DNA from: CAWBRY01 sp963791295
Lineage (GTDB): Bacteria > Bacteroidota > Bacteroidia > Chitinophagales > Chitinophagaceae
Assembly: GCA_963791295.1 (NCBI GenBank)
Contig: CAWBRY010000001.1
Location: forward strand, 744,001-808,000
Direction of reading: 5' to 3'
DNA length: 64,000 nucleotides
Shown in pieces: positions 53,552 through 61,972 of the stretch. A program made the position numbers and the translations under genes. The notes under the pieces are model-generated. The model saw nothing but the letters and a program-made list of their open reading frames with translations. It searched no databases and was not told where the DNA came from. The number at the start of each line of letters is the position of its first letter. Position 1 is the first letter of the stretch.

Positions 53552-55948
53552 TTAATTTCTCACAGGTTTCCCACCCTTCAATACGCTCTGAATTCTTTCA
53601 AGTGTTTTCTTTTCTGCGCAAAGAGAAAGAAAGGCCTCCCTTTCGAGGTCCAACAAATATCGTTCGGATACATAGCTGGGTTCAGTGAGATCGCCACCGC
53701 ACATCACATATGCCAATTTCCTGGCTACCACCACATCGTGGTCTGTCGCATAGTGAGCCCTCCACATGCCGTTGATGCCGGCATACAAGGCTCCCAACGC
53801 CAGGCGACCCAGGACTTTTATATCTTTCCTCTCTACCGGTATAGTGTAACCGCTATCATATAACTCTATCACTGATCTTTTCGCTTCTGCTATCCTCCTG
53901 CCGGGATTCATGACCACTTCGTCCACCCCTTGCCGATAGACGCCAATAGAGAATCCCTCTGCTGCAGAAGTGGCGACTTTTGCCGTAGCGATGGTGAGGA
54001 AGCGATTTTTCAGTGTGATTGTTTCCGGTTCATCTTCATGCATTTCATCGGAGGCTCGCAACACAAATTCCTTGGTACCGCCACCTCCAGGGATGAGGCC
54101 CACACCCAATTCTACCAGCCCGGTGTATGTTTCGGCTGCCGGACAAACCTTGTCGCTATGCAGACTTAGTTCACAGGCGCCTCCCAGTGCCAATCCATGC
54201 GGAGCCGTAACCACGGGTACCGATGAATATCTTGCGCGCATCATGGTGTTTTGAAAAAGACGAATGGCCATATCCAGTTCATCGTATTCCTGGTCGATTG
54301 CCAACATAAATATCATACCGACATTAGCCCCGGCTGAAAAATTGGGTCCTTCATTAGCAATGACCAACCCCTTAAAATTCTTTTCGGCATGGTCAATTGC
54401 AGATTGGATTCCTGAAAGAACATCACCACCTATGCTTCCCATTTTTGTGGACCACTGCAGGCCGAGTACGTCGTCTCCGAGGTCAACCAATTGGCAACTG
54501 GCGTTCTTCCAGACCAATTTTTCCTGATAGTTACTCATGACGATAAAGGACTCGCTGGCCCCTTCCTCAAGAGTTGCGATGTATGATCCGGATCCAGGTG
54601 AATAGCATAGACGCTTTCCTTTCTCAATCTTATAAAATGATTTGTTTCCCTTGCTCAACATTTCTTCCACCCAGCCCGCGACCTGGTAACCTGCATCTTT
54701 CATGGCTTTGACTGTCTTTTCAACGCCCAACAGGTCCCAACTTTCAAAGGCACCTAATTCCCAGCCAAAACCGGCCATCATGGCATCGTCTACGCGGTAG
54801 GGTTGATCGCTTATTTCAGGTATCCGGTGGGAGATATAAGAAAACAAGCTATAATGGAATTGCCGGTAGAATTCACCTGCCTTATCCTGACCGGTGCAAA
54901 GCACCTTCAAGCGCTGGGGCAGGTCATCTATCAATTTGGCGGACTCGACAGTAGTGAACCTGGCTTTCTTGCGCGGTTCATATTCCATGCTTGCCAGGTT
55001 CAATACCCAAATTTCTTTCTCTCCTTTGCCCGTTGCCGGAGGTAATTTTTTGAAAAATCCCTGACCTGTTTTATCTCCAAGCCAATTATTCTCAACCATT
55101 TTGTTCAACCATGCAGGGACTATAAAAGTATTCCTGGCTTCATCAGCAGGACAATTATCATAAACTCCTTTAGCTACTTTGACAAGTGTATCAATGCCTA
55201 CAACATCAGCGGTTCTGAAAGTGGCGGATTTGGGTCTGCCAATCACAGGACCGGTAAGGGCCTCCACTTCATCAATGGTTAATCCCATCTTATCTATTAA
55301 ACCAAATATGGCCATGATACTGAAGACTCCAACTCGGTTGGCTATAAATGCCGGAGTGTCCTTACATAATACAGTGGTTTTTCCGAGGTAGAGATCTCCA
55401 TAGTGCATCAGGAAACTGGTGATCTCCGGATCTGTGTCTTTTGTAGGAATGATTTCAAGCAACCGGAGATAGCGGGGTGGATTGAAAAAGTGCGTTCCGC
55501 AAAAATGCTTTTTAAAATCTTCAGACCTGCCTGCGGTCATCATGTGAATGGGAATTCCAGATGTATTGGAGGTGATGAGAGTTCCGGGTTTACGATATTG
55601 CTCGACCTGTTCAAAGATCTTTTGCTTGATATCAAGTCTCTCAATCACTACTTCAATGATCCAATCGCAACTTCCGATATCCTTCATGTTGTCTTCAAAA
55701 TTGCCGGTGGTAATTTTTTTGATAACGTCCTTATGATAAACCGGGGAGGGATTGCTTTTGATAGCGGCGGTCAGCGCATCATTCACCAATTTGTTCCGTT
55801 CAGCAGGCTTAGTGCCGCTAACCGCTTCCTTGGGTACCACATCTAATAATAGTACCTGGAGGCCGATACCTGCAAAATGACAGGCAATCCTCGAGCCCAT
55901 GACACCGCTACCTAATACAGCTAATTTCTTAATGCTTCTTTTTGGCAT
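53552..55948 (-). CDS. Bifunctional 3-hydroxyacyl-CoA dehydrogenase/enoyl-CoA hydratase (FadN-type)
   Basis: Fatty-acid beta-oxidation enzyme: hydrates enoyl-CoA and oxidises the 3-hydroxyacyl-CoA with NAD. Domain order is dehydrogenase first: NAD motif LAVLGSGVMGSRIACHFAG (residues 8-26), HFFNPPRYLRLLEIIPT, second helical domain; then a crotonase domain near residue 480-720 with oxyanion-hole residues in EGPNFSAGANVGM and LALGGACELSLHSD. This order is that of FadN in Bacillus rather than E. coli FadB. About 798 residues from the ATG at 55948. No thiolase or acyl-CoA dehydrogenase gene is beside it. Confidence 0.9.
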   Translation of the reverse strand: MPKRSIKKLAVLGSGVMGSRIACHFAGIGLQVLLLDVVPKEAVSGTKPAERNKLVNDALTAAIKSNPSPVYHKDVIKKITTGNFEDNMKDIGSCDWIIEVVIERLDIKQKIFEQVEQYRKPGTLITSNTSGIPIHMMTAGRSEDFKKHFCGTHFFNPPRYLRLLEIIPTKDTDPEITSFLMHYGDLYLGKTTVLCKDTPAFIANRVGVFSIMAIFGLIDKMGLTIDEVEALTGPVIGRPKSATFRTADVVGIDTLVKVAKGVYDNCPADEARNTFIVPAWLNKMVENNWLGDKTGQGFFKKLPPATGKGEKEIWVLNLASMEYEPRKKARFTTVESAKLIDDLPQRLKVLCTGQDKAGEFYRQFHYSLFSYISHRIPEISDQPYRVDDAMMAGFGWELGAFESWDLLGVEKTVKAMKDAGYQVAGWVEEMLSKGNKSFYKIEKGKRLCYSPGSGSYIATLEEGASESFIVMSNYQEKLVWKNASCQLVDLGDDVLGLQWSTKMGSIGGDVLSGIQSAIDHAEKNFKGLVIANEGPNFSAGANVGMIFMLAIDQEYDELDMAIRLFQNTMMRARYSSVPVVTAPHGLALGGACELSLHSDKVCPAAETYTGLVELGVGLIPGGGGTKEFVLRASDEMHEDEPETITLKNRFLTIATAKVATSAAEGFSIGVYRQGVDEVVMNPGRRIAEAKRSVIELYDSGYTIPVERKDIKVLGRLALGALYAGINGMWRAHYATDHDVVVARKLAYVMCGGDLTEPSYVSERYLLDLEREAFLSLCAEKKTLERIQSVLKGGKPVRN

Positions 55949-55984
55949 AGAGTTCGAAGTTAAGTTAAAAATCTGCCACAAGGA

Positions 55985-56020
55985 AGTTGTGAATGGTGAG
56001 TTGTGAGTTGTGAGTGGTGA
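55985..56020. repeat. GTGAGT-type short tandem repeat, left copy
   Basis: Degenerate GTGAGTTGT/GTGAGTGGT units in a row lie just before the aldo/keto reductase and upstream of the FadN-type gene. Related units, some inverted, recur at 56820-56918. Confidence 0.65.
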
Positions 56021-56048
56021 ATATATCACGATAAACTATTTTTGATAC

Positions 56049-56828
56049 ATGAACTCCGAATTTATTTCCATTTCCTCATTGAAGGTTCCTAAGATCGGCT
56101 TTGGAACCTATCAATTGAGAGGTAAGGACGGAATTAATGCAATCGAATATGCGATACAGACCGGATATCGTCATATTGATACAGCAGAGTTCTATAGTAA
56201 TGAAGAAGAAGTAGGAAAGGCAGTCCGGAATAGCGGCATTAAACGACATGACATATTCATCACTACCAAAGTCTGGCCTTCCCATTTCCACCGATTAATA
56301 GCGGCTACAGAAGGTAGCCTCAAAGCGCTGGGATTGGAATACATCGACCTTCTATTATTACATTGGCCTTCGGGCGATGAATCGAATAAGAAGGCAGTTG
56401 ACCTGCTAAACGAAACTCTTCAGAAAGGATATACAAAAAGCATTGGCGTCAGTAATTTCAATATTGATCAATTAACTATGGCACTGGCGCGGGCACCCAT
56501 TGTCTGCAATCAAGTTGAGTATCATCCCTTCCTGTCACAAGACAAGATGATAGATTTTCTGCGGCTGAAGAACATGTACCTCACGGCTTATAGTCCTTTG
56601 GCCCTGGGTAAAGTAGCAAAAAGTGAAGCACTGCAAAAGATAGGAAAGAAGTACAGGAAGTCGGCTAGCCAGATCGCACTACGATGGTTAATTCAGCAGG
56701 GAGAAATCGCGGTGATTCCAAAGTCTTCGTCCAAAGAACGAATTAAAGAGAACTGGGATATCACAGATTTCGAGCTAAGCGCTGAAGATATGGAAGCCAT
56801 CCACAATCTTGTGAGTCGTCAGTGGTGA
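56049..56828 (+). CDS. Aldo/keto reductase
   Basis: NADPH-dependent carbonyl reductase of 259 residues. TIM-barrel tetrad visible: Asp and Tyr in HIDTAEFYSNEEEVG (about residues 43-57), Lys in FITTKVWPSH, His in LLLLHWPSG; cofactor site ALRWLIQQGEIAVIPKSSS. Close to 2,5-diketo-D-gluconate reductase-like AKR5 enzymes; real substrate unknown. Bracketed by GTGAGT-type repeats, and divergent from the FadN-type gene across 100 bp. Confidence 0.93.
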   Translation: MNSEFISISSLKVPKIGFGTYQLRGKDGINAIEYAIQTGYRHIDTAEFYSNEEEVGKAVRNSGIKRHDIFITTKVWPSHFHRLIAATEGSLKALGLEYIDLLLLHWPSGDESNKKAVDLLNETLQKGYTKSIGVSNFNIDQLTMALARAPIVCNQVEYHPFLSQDKMIDFLRLKNMYLTAYSPLALGKVAKSEALQKIGKKYRKSASQIALRWLIQQGEIAVIPKSSSKERIKENWDITDFELSAEDMEAIHNLVSRQW

Positions 56829-56918
56829 GTGGTGAGGAGTGAGTGGTGAGGGATGAACATAAAATTTTATAGTTAAAACTTATAACTTATACTCACAACT
56901 CACCACTCACAACTCACG
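56820..56918. repeat. GTGAGT-type repeats, inverted pair after the aldo/keto reductase
   Basis: A run of GTGGTGAG/GTGAGTGG units (about 56820-56853) overlaps the reductase stop; 38 bp later the complementary form, built of CTCACAACT/CTCACCACT units (56891-56918), reaches the stop of the YceI gene. The arms can pair imperfectly into a long hairpin, possibly serving the two convergent genes as a terminator. Confidence 0.65.
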
Positions 56919-57482
56919 TTATTGCTTCAGCGGATCCAATGTACAATCCACCGTTATTTGAATCGTCTTGGAAATATTATCCCTGTATAGGCGAGGAATG
57001 GAAATCTGGTAGTCGGCCAGTAAGACATTAAAAGTAGATTTTACAACAACCTGTTTATCCTTCACAGTGACCGTACCGGAGGCTTCTACATCTTTCGTCA
57101 CACCGTGTAAGGTGAGCTTCCCCGTTACATTCACAGTAGCAGTTCCATCAGCTGCATAATTGACTGCACTATTATTGGTGATCTGTCCCTTGAACTCCGA
57201 TTTGGGATACTTGTCACTTTCCACATAATCCGAATTGAAATGCTCCTGCATCATCGCTTTCTTGAATTCGAACCCCTTTAACAGCACCGCAAATTGCAAT
57301 TCACCGGTTTTTGAATTCAGCAAACTCACGACACTCTTATTGACGGCAGTAATGTTTTCAACGGGAGCCGAAGAAAAAAATGTGATCTTTCCATCCTTGG
57401 TATAAAACTTTTCCTGTGCGACAAGGCGGTTCGAATAGAGAAACGCCACAACGATAACTATTATTCCTGCTTTTTTCATCAT
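56919..57482 (-). CDS. YceI-family exported protein
   Basis: 187 residues with a signal peptide (about 1-22, ending VAQ) and the YceI lipocalin-like barrel: GKITFFSSAPVENITA, FKKAMMQEHFNSDYVES, KYPKSEFKGQI, NVTGKLTLHGVTKDVE. YceI proteins bind polyisoprenoid-like lipids in a hydrophobic cavity. Start overlaps the stop of the OB-fold gene by 4 bp, so they are translationally coupled. Confidence 0.9.
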   Translation of the reverse strand: MMKKAGIIVIVVAFLYSNRLVAQEKFYTKDGKITFFSSAPVENITAVNKSVVSLLNSKTGELQFAVLLKGFEFKKAMMQEHFNSDYVESDKYPKSEFKGQITNNSAVNYAADGTATVNVTGKLTLHGVTKDVEASGTVTVKDKQVVVKSTFNVLLADYQISIPRLYRDNISKTIQITVDCTLDPLKQ

Positions 57483-58000
57483 TTATTCTTATTTGAAACG
57501 ATTACGCAACGGTTTAAAATGACATCCGATCCCAATCCCATTTCATCCCTGTTAAAGCCTGTACAAACTCCACGTACAATAGCAGACGAGAATAAAACTA
57601 AGTTGGCTGCATCCTCGTGGTACGCCGTATCCATGGAACACCGGACTGAGGAAAGTTTAGTCGTATCTCCCAAAACCACGGTATAATAACCAGCCTCATC
57701 CTTCCTGACTTCTTTGATAATCCCATCTGTTTCAATAATCTTACCTAAGTATTTCTTATTGGCAGAAGAATCATTTATTTCAAATTCTTTAACAAGGTCG
57801 ACGGCTGAAAGTTTGACGTCTGCTCTCACCCGGGCAATATCCTGATTGGTGCGACTGTATTGCCGGTAACCATACCAAATTCCCACCCCAACCACTAATA
57901 GCAGGAGAGCCCACATGATTTTTTTACGCCTCAATAGGATCACTATCAAAAGCAATAATATGAGCCAAACAACAAGGATGATCCATAATAAATTTGTCAT
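57479..58000 (-). CDS. Membrane protein with OB-fold (tRNA_anti-like) domain
   Basis: 173 residues: two hydrophobic helices (about 5-24 and 29-46), then a soluble domain with YLGKIIETDGIIKEVRKDEAG, SSVRCSMDT and RGVCTGFNRDEMGLGSDVILNRC, a pattern of the Bacteroidota OB-fold tRNA_anti-like family. Function unknown; the YceI gene is coupled downstream. 26 bp downstream of the large AsmA-like gene. Confidence 0.8.
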   Translation of the reverse strand: MTNLLWIILVVWLILLLLIVILLRRKKIMWALLLLVVGVGIWYGYRQYSRTNQDIARVRADVKLSAVDLVKEFEINDSSANKKYLGKIIETDGIIKEVRKDEAGYYTVVLGDTTKLSSVRCSMDTAYHEDAANLVLFSSAIVRGVCTGFNRDEMGLGSDVILNRCVIVSNKNK

Positions 58001-58026
58001 AGTGCCTGGCCTTATTTTTAGAGGAA

Positions 58027-61000
58027 TTAATCGTAATCGATAGGAGGAAGGTTGCGTTGACGAATTTCTTTTTTGTACTTGCGTAATATTTTATGATTGC
58101 CCCTCGCACCAATGCTGCTGGCCACACCACTCATGGTTGTTTTAACCAGGTAATTCATCGCAGAGCGATCCCGAAGTCTTATAAAGAACACCCGGCCCGT
58201 TCGCGATGTGTTTTTATTTCTAATCACAAAGCTATTGGCTACAAAAGTAATGAGACTGGTGAGAAAACTCTTCTTTGTTTCATTTCCATTCTTCAGGAAT
58301 TTAACTTTTAGACTCCTATAAAACATTTTCATTTCCCCATATGCCAGGTAATCTTTGCCCGCTGCGCGCAAACTTAGAGTGTCCAGATAACCCGATAGTA
58401 GTTTGACGGATGACAAAGGCATCAGTACCGGATTTAATACAGTAAGATCGGCGGGCTTCATGCGTACCGTCATCAGAAATCCTGCGAGAGAATCCAGGTA
58501 GGACTCACGGATCCTTAACCGGATCCAGATCGAATCCATTAAATATCCATTTGCCTGTATTCGCAGGCTATCCGTCTCCGTTAGATTATAGTTGCGGACT
58601 GGAAAAAATTTGACAGTCATCCTGGTCACTGGGACGGTTCCAATCTCGTTAGACTTTGCATTTAACTCGGAATAGTGTGTGGTTGCATTATTTATCAGGA
58701 TAGAATCGACGGATATATTAAAAGGAATTTTCCGGATCATCTGGACAGGCATGGGTTTAATGACTCCTGATCTGAAGGGCGGACGCAGGTCCCGGAAGTC
58801 CGTCAGAAACGCGTCCTGGATCTTGATCGTATGAATATTCAGGATACTATCTTTTACATAAGCAACCGGATCTACCTGTTCGATGACAATCCTTCCCGTC
58901 TTTGCGCGAAAATCATCTATTTGGTAGTGATGACTCGCTACCAACTCGTCATGATCGAGCGTAGGCCGATAAGAAAAAGAATCCAGTGAAAATGTTTTGG
59001 CGCGTTCAGCATAATGGGCATTGTACCATGCAAACGAGTTCCGGGTACTTTGATAACTTCCCGTGAAATTTCTTAGCTGAAAGGATGGACTGCCTGCCAA
59101 CCATTCGACAGGGTTTTTTAGCGTGGCTGATTCGACAGATAAGCCAGCAAGTTCCGCGGTGTTCAATGAAAATTTTCCCATGTTCTTACCGAGGCTATCG
59201 GCCTGGAAATTTTGTGCCAGCAAAGTAGTAATCAAGCCAGACCAGCTCCAGGGATGATCTTTTTCGTGATTTACCTTGACCGAATTTAATTCTGCTGATA
59301 TATCTCCCTCACCCGTGTCAAATATTTTTCCTGTTGCGCTGGAATATGTGAAGTGATTTAGCTTAAACCGGAGCTTATCTGCACTTAAAGAGGCGGAAGC
59401 TGCGTTCCCTGTTCGCAGATTATCCAATTCCAAATAATTATTGTTTGTTGGTGTACTACCATCCCAGATGAGTTTAACCTCGCCTCTCCTGGCCGCTCCC
59501 GAATAATTGATATCGGGATCGTGGATGCTTATTTTATTGATCTCGACGCGGGGAATTATGATCTCTTTGTTTTGAGTACCTTTTATTTTCTTGCTGAATT
59601 TTACATGTGCTGCAGGTTGCCAAACGGCGACATCTCTGGCTTTAACCGATCCATCCATTATGGCTTCTATGTCCGGAATACCACTGAGACGGTCAACCGA
59701 AATATGGATTGAATCCTGCTGATTGTTGCGATCATACCGGATCTTTTGAAAGTTCGAGGGTTGCTGGTTGCCCACCAGATAGCTATCAATTGTCAACATG
59801 GAAATACTATCCGTTATTTTTAGACTATTCCCTTCCAGAAACGGATTTGACGCTTCCCATTTCTTGCCCGGCGCTACCCGCAATTTGGTGAGGGAGATAT
59901 TCTTAAGGTTAGTGGATATTGACCTTTCACCAATGGTTGCATTAACCTGGGTTTTACCTCCTTTTATATTTTGAAGAGTAATTACCGGCGAACTGGCGCT
60001 CCCTTTTTGAGCAGGTATATTCATTTTCAATTCAGCCGTTTCCCATCGAAGTCCGTTCACATCAATGCGATTAGAACTATCATCCAGCACTATTTCCCGG
60101 ATAGATACATTTCTAGCCAGCGCCGATATGTTTTTCTTGACAGTGCTTAGTGTGATCTTGTCTGCCACCAGGTTTGAGCTATCTCCGACATAGCGGGCAT
60201 TCTCCAGCTCCAGCGAAAAATTCCTGGTCTTAATAAGCCCATGACTAAAATTTAGATGTCGCACCGATTGCTTCATCGAGGAAACCCGCCGTGACCCAAA
60301 CAGCGTATCACTTTGGATCGACACAAATGCGTTGTTGAGATGCAGTTCTGTCTTATCCCTTAATATGAGATCTATTTGCCCATCGACAATATCCAGGTCG
60401 TTCAACTGCATGACGCGCCCGATGCGGCCCAGGCTATTGAAGATGGTTTGCCTTTCTTTCTTTCGTCGTGAATCAGTCACTGTAAAATCGATGAGAGGCC
60501 GGTATAATGTAGCTCCGGACGCCGACAAGTGCCGGTTAAATACCAGGTCATCCCATACCAATCCGCGCAACTCGAATTGCGGGACGCGGAAACTATTAGT
60601 AACCCGGCCTTCATTGAGTTGGTGAAGTTTGAAATTGCTGAGAAAAATTCGATTATCATTAAACAGGATGCTGTCGAATTCCATGGAGTAAGAACTGTCG
60701 CCCAAAAAATTTTCATAGTTGCGGATTGCCATAGCGAAGCTTTTTACCAGCAATGGCCGTGGCGCATCCTTGTCTATTGAAAACCCCTGCATCTCAAAAT
60801 TATTATGGTCGGATCGGAAGGTGCTGGGCCTGTCATTTCTTACGGTGGTGATGTTGAACGATGCATTGTTAACAATAACAAAACCTAACTGAATATTTCC
60901 TGTGAGTTGTTGAATGATCTGATCGAGTTTCGGCGGTTTTTTCTTTCGGTCATTTCTGCCAAGTTCTACATCCAGCGTGAATTGAGGATTCACGCAATAC

Positions 61001-61887
61001 ACCGAATCGGCCTTGATCACCTCGTGCCTGTAGAGCGTATCAAAATCAATATTGGTCAATAGCAGAGCATCAAAAAATACTTTGAAGGATGCCGCGGAAC
61101 TATCGCCTTTGGTTGCTACAATAGTGCAACTATCAAACTCAACCAGCTTTTTTCTCATGTTGATGCGAAAGCGACTAAAGTTCAGACGATGTCGGCCATC
61201 CGGAAACAGAATATCCTGGTTGCGCGTGCGAAGGACAAGATTTTCTCCAAACAAAAAGTTTTCCTTACCGGTCAATTGGGCGGAATCAACATTGACATTG
61301 TCGATATGAAAGAAGAGGTTGGTGAGCACAATTGGTTTTTCTTCAGGCCTCATACGATTGATCAGCGTGAACCGCGCATTTTCAATTTCAAAGCGATGTA
61401 CCCTCAGCACTTCCAATGCTTCCTGGATTGAATGATACACTTTTCCCATTTCCTCCGGAATGGACAGGTCCTTACCTGAACCCGTATCATTCCTCGCCGG
61501 CGCACGCATCTTCGTAATGGTGATGTCGGGCTGCATTAGAGTCAGCGAATCAATCAGGAACTGCTGTTTGAAAATGATGGGAGATAGCGCATATACCTGG
61601 AGGTTGATCTTGTCCACCTGGAAGCGATAGGTTGTGGCGCTGGTTGTCGTGTCTGTATTGTAGAAAACCGCCTTTTCTATTTCCATTTTCTTGCTGAAAT
61701 AGCTGAACTTAAATTTTTTCACCTTCATTTTCAGGCGGCCGTGGGACTTGGATTCGACAAGGTCCTCCAGCAGGTCTTTAGCATGTGCGACAAACCAAAA
61801 ATGGAATGCGGTTAATAATAAGAGAAGTATGCCGAGCAGGAAGCCGGTGAATTTCAGAAGTTTTTTGCCAATGCGTCCTGTTGCCAA
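58027..61887 (-). CDS. Large AsmA-like inner-membrane-anchored protein
   Basis: 1286 residues. One N-terminal membrane helix (about 12-34: FTGFLLGILLLLLTAFHFWF) and then a long, mostly beta periplasmic body without cysteine-rich or catalytic motifs: repeated strand-turn patterns with INLQVYALSPIIF, LTLMQPDITITK, FEIENARFTL. This fits AsmA/TamB-like repeating beta-groove proteins thought to carry phospholipids between membranes. Similarity is by pattern, not by one diagnostic motif. It heads a possible operon with the OB-fold and YceI genes. Confidence 0.6.
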   Translation of the reverse strand: MATGRIGKKLLKFTGFLLGILLLLLTAFHFWFVAHAKDLLEDLVESKSHGRLKMKVKKFKFSYFSKKMEIEKAVFYNTDTTTSATTYRFQVDKINLQVYALSPIIFKQQFLIDSLTLMQPDITITKMRAPARNDTGSGKDLSIPEEMGKVYHSIQEALEVLRVHRFEIENARFTLINRMRPEEKPIVLTNLFFHIDNVNVDSAQLTGKENFLFGENLVLRTRNQDILFPDGRHRLNFSRFRINMRKKLVEFDSCTIVATKGDSSAASFKVFFDALLLTNIDFDTLYRHEVIKADSVYCVNPQFTLDVELGRNDRKKKPPKLDQIIQQLTGNIQLGFVIVNNASFNITTVRNDRPSTFRSDHNNFEMQGFSIDKDAPRPLLVKSFAMAIRNYENFLGDSSYSMEFDSILFNDNRIFLSNFKLHQLNEGRVTNSFRVPQFELRGLVWDDLVFNRHLSASGATLYRPLIDFTVTDSRRKKERQTIFNSLGRIGRVMQLNDLDIVDGQIDLILRDKTELHLNNAFVSIQSDTLFGSRRVSSMKQSVRHLNFSHGLIKTRNFSLELENARYVGDSSNLVADKITLSTVKKNISALARNVSIREIVLDDSSNRIDVNGLRWETAELKMNIPAQKGSASSPVITLQNIKGGKTQVNATIGERSISTNLKNISLTKLRVAPGKKWEASNPFLEGNSLKITDSISMLTIDSYLVGNQQPSNFQKIRYDRNNQQDSIHISVDRLSGIPDIEAIMDGSVKARDVAVWQPAAHVKFSKKIKGTQNKEIIIPRVEINKISIHDPDINYSGAARRGEVKLIWDGSTPTNNNYLELDNLRTGNAASASLSADKLRFKLNHFTYSSATGKIFDTGEGDISAELNSVKVNHEKDHPWSWSGLITTLLAQNFQADSLGKNMGKFSLNTAELAGLSVESATLKNPVEWLAGSPSFQLRNFTGSYQSTRNSFAWYNAHYAERAKTFSLDSFSYRPTLDHDELVASHHYQIDDFRAKTGRIVIEQVDPVAYVKDSILNIHTIKIQDAFLTDFRDLRPPFRSGVIKPMPVQMIRKIPFNISVDSILINNATTHYSELNAKSNEIGTVPVTRMTVKFFPVRNYNLTETDSLRIQANGYLMDSIWIRLRIRESYLDSLAGFLMTVRMKPADLTVLNPVLMPLSSVKLLSGYLDTLSLRAAGKDYLAYGEMKMFYRSLKVKFLKNGNETKKSFLTSLITFVANSFVIRNKNTSRTGRVFFIRLRDRSAMNYLVKTTMSGVASSIGARGNHKILRKYKKEIRQRNLPPIDYD

Positions 61888-61972
61888 GAGGGGAACCGAT
61901 TATTGGTAATTGAATTTAAACAATTATTGAGCTTCAAGGATGTTAGCGGCATCACAATAAAGAGCAATGTAT

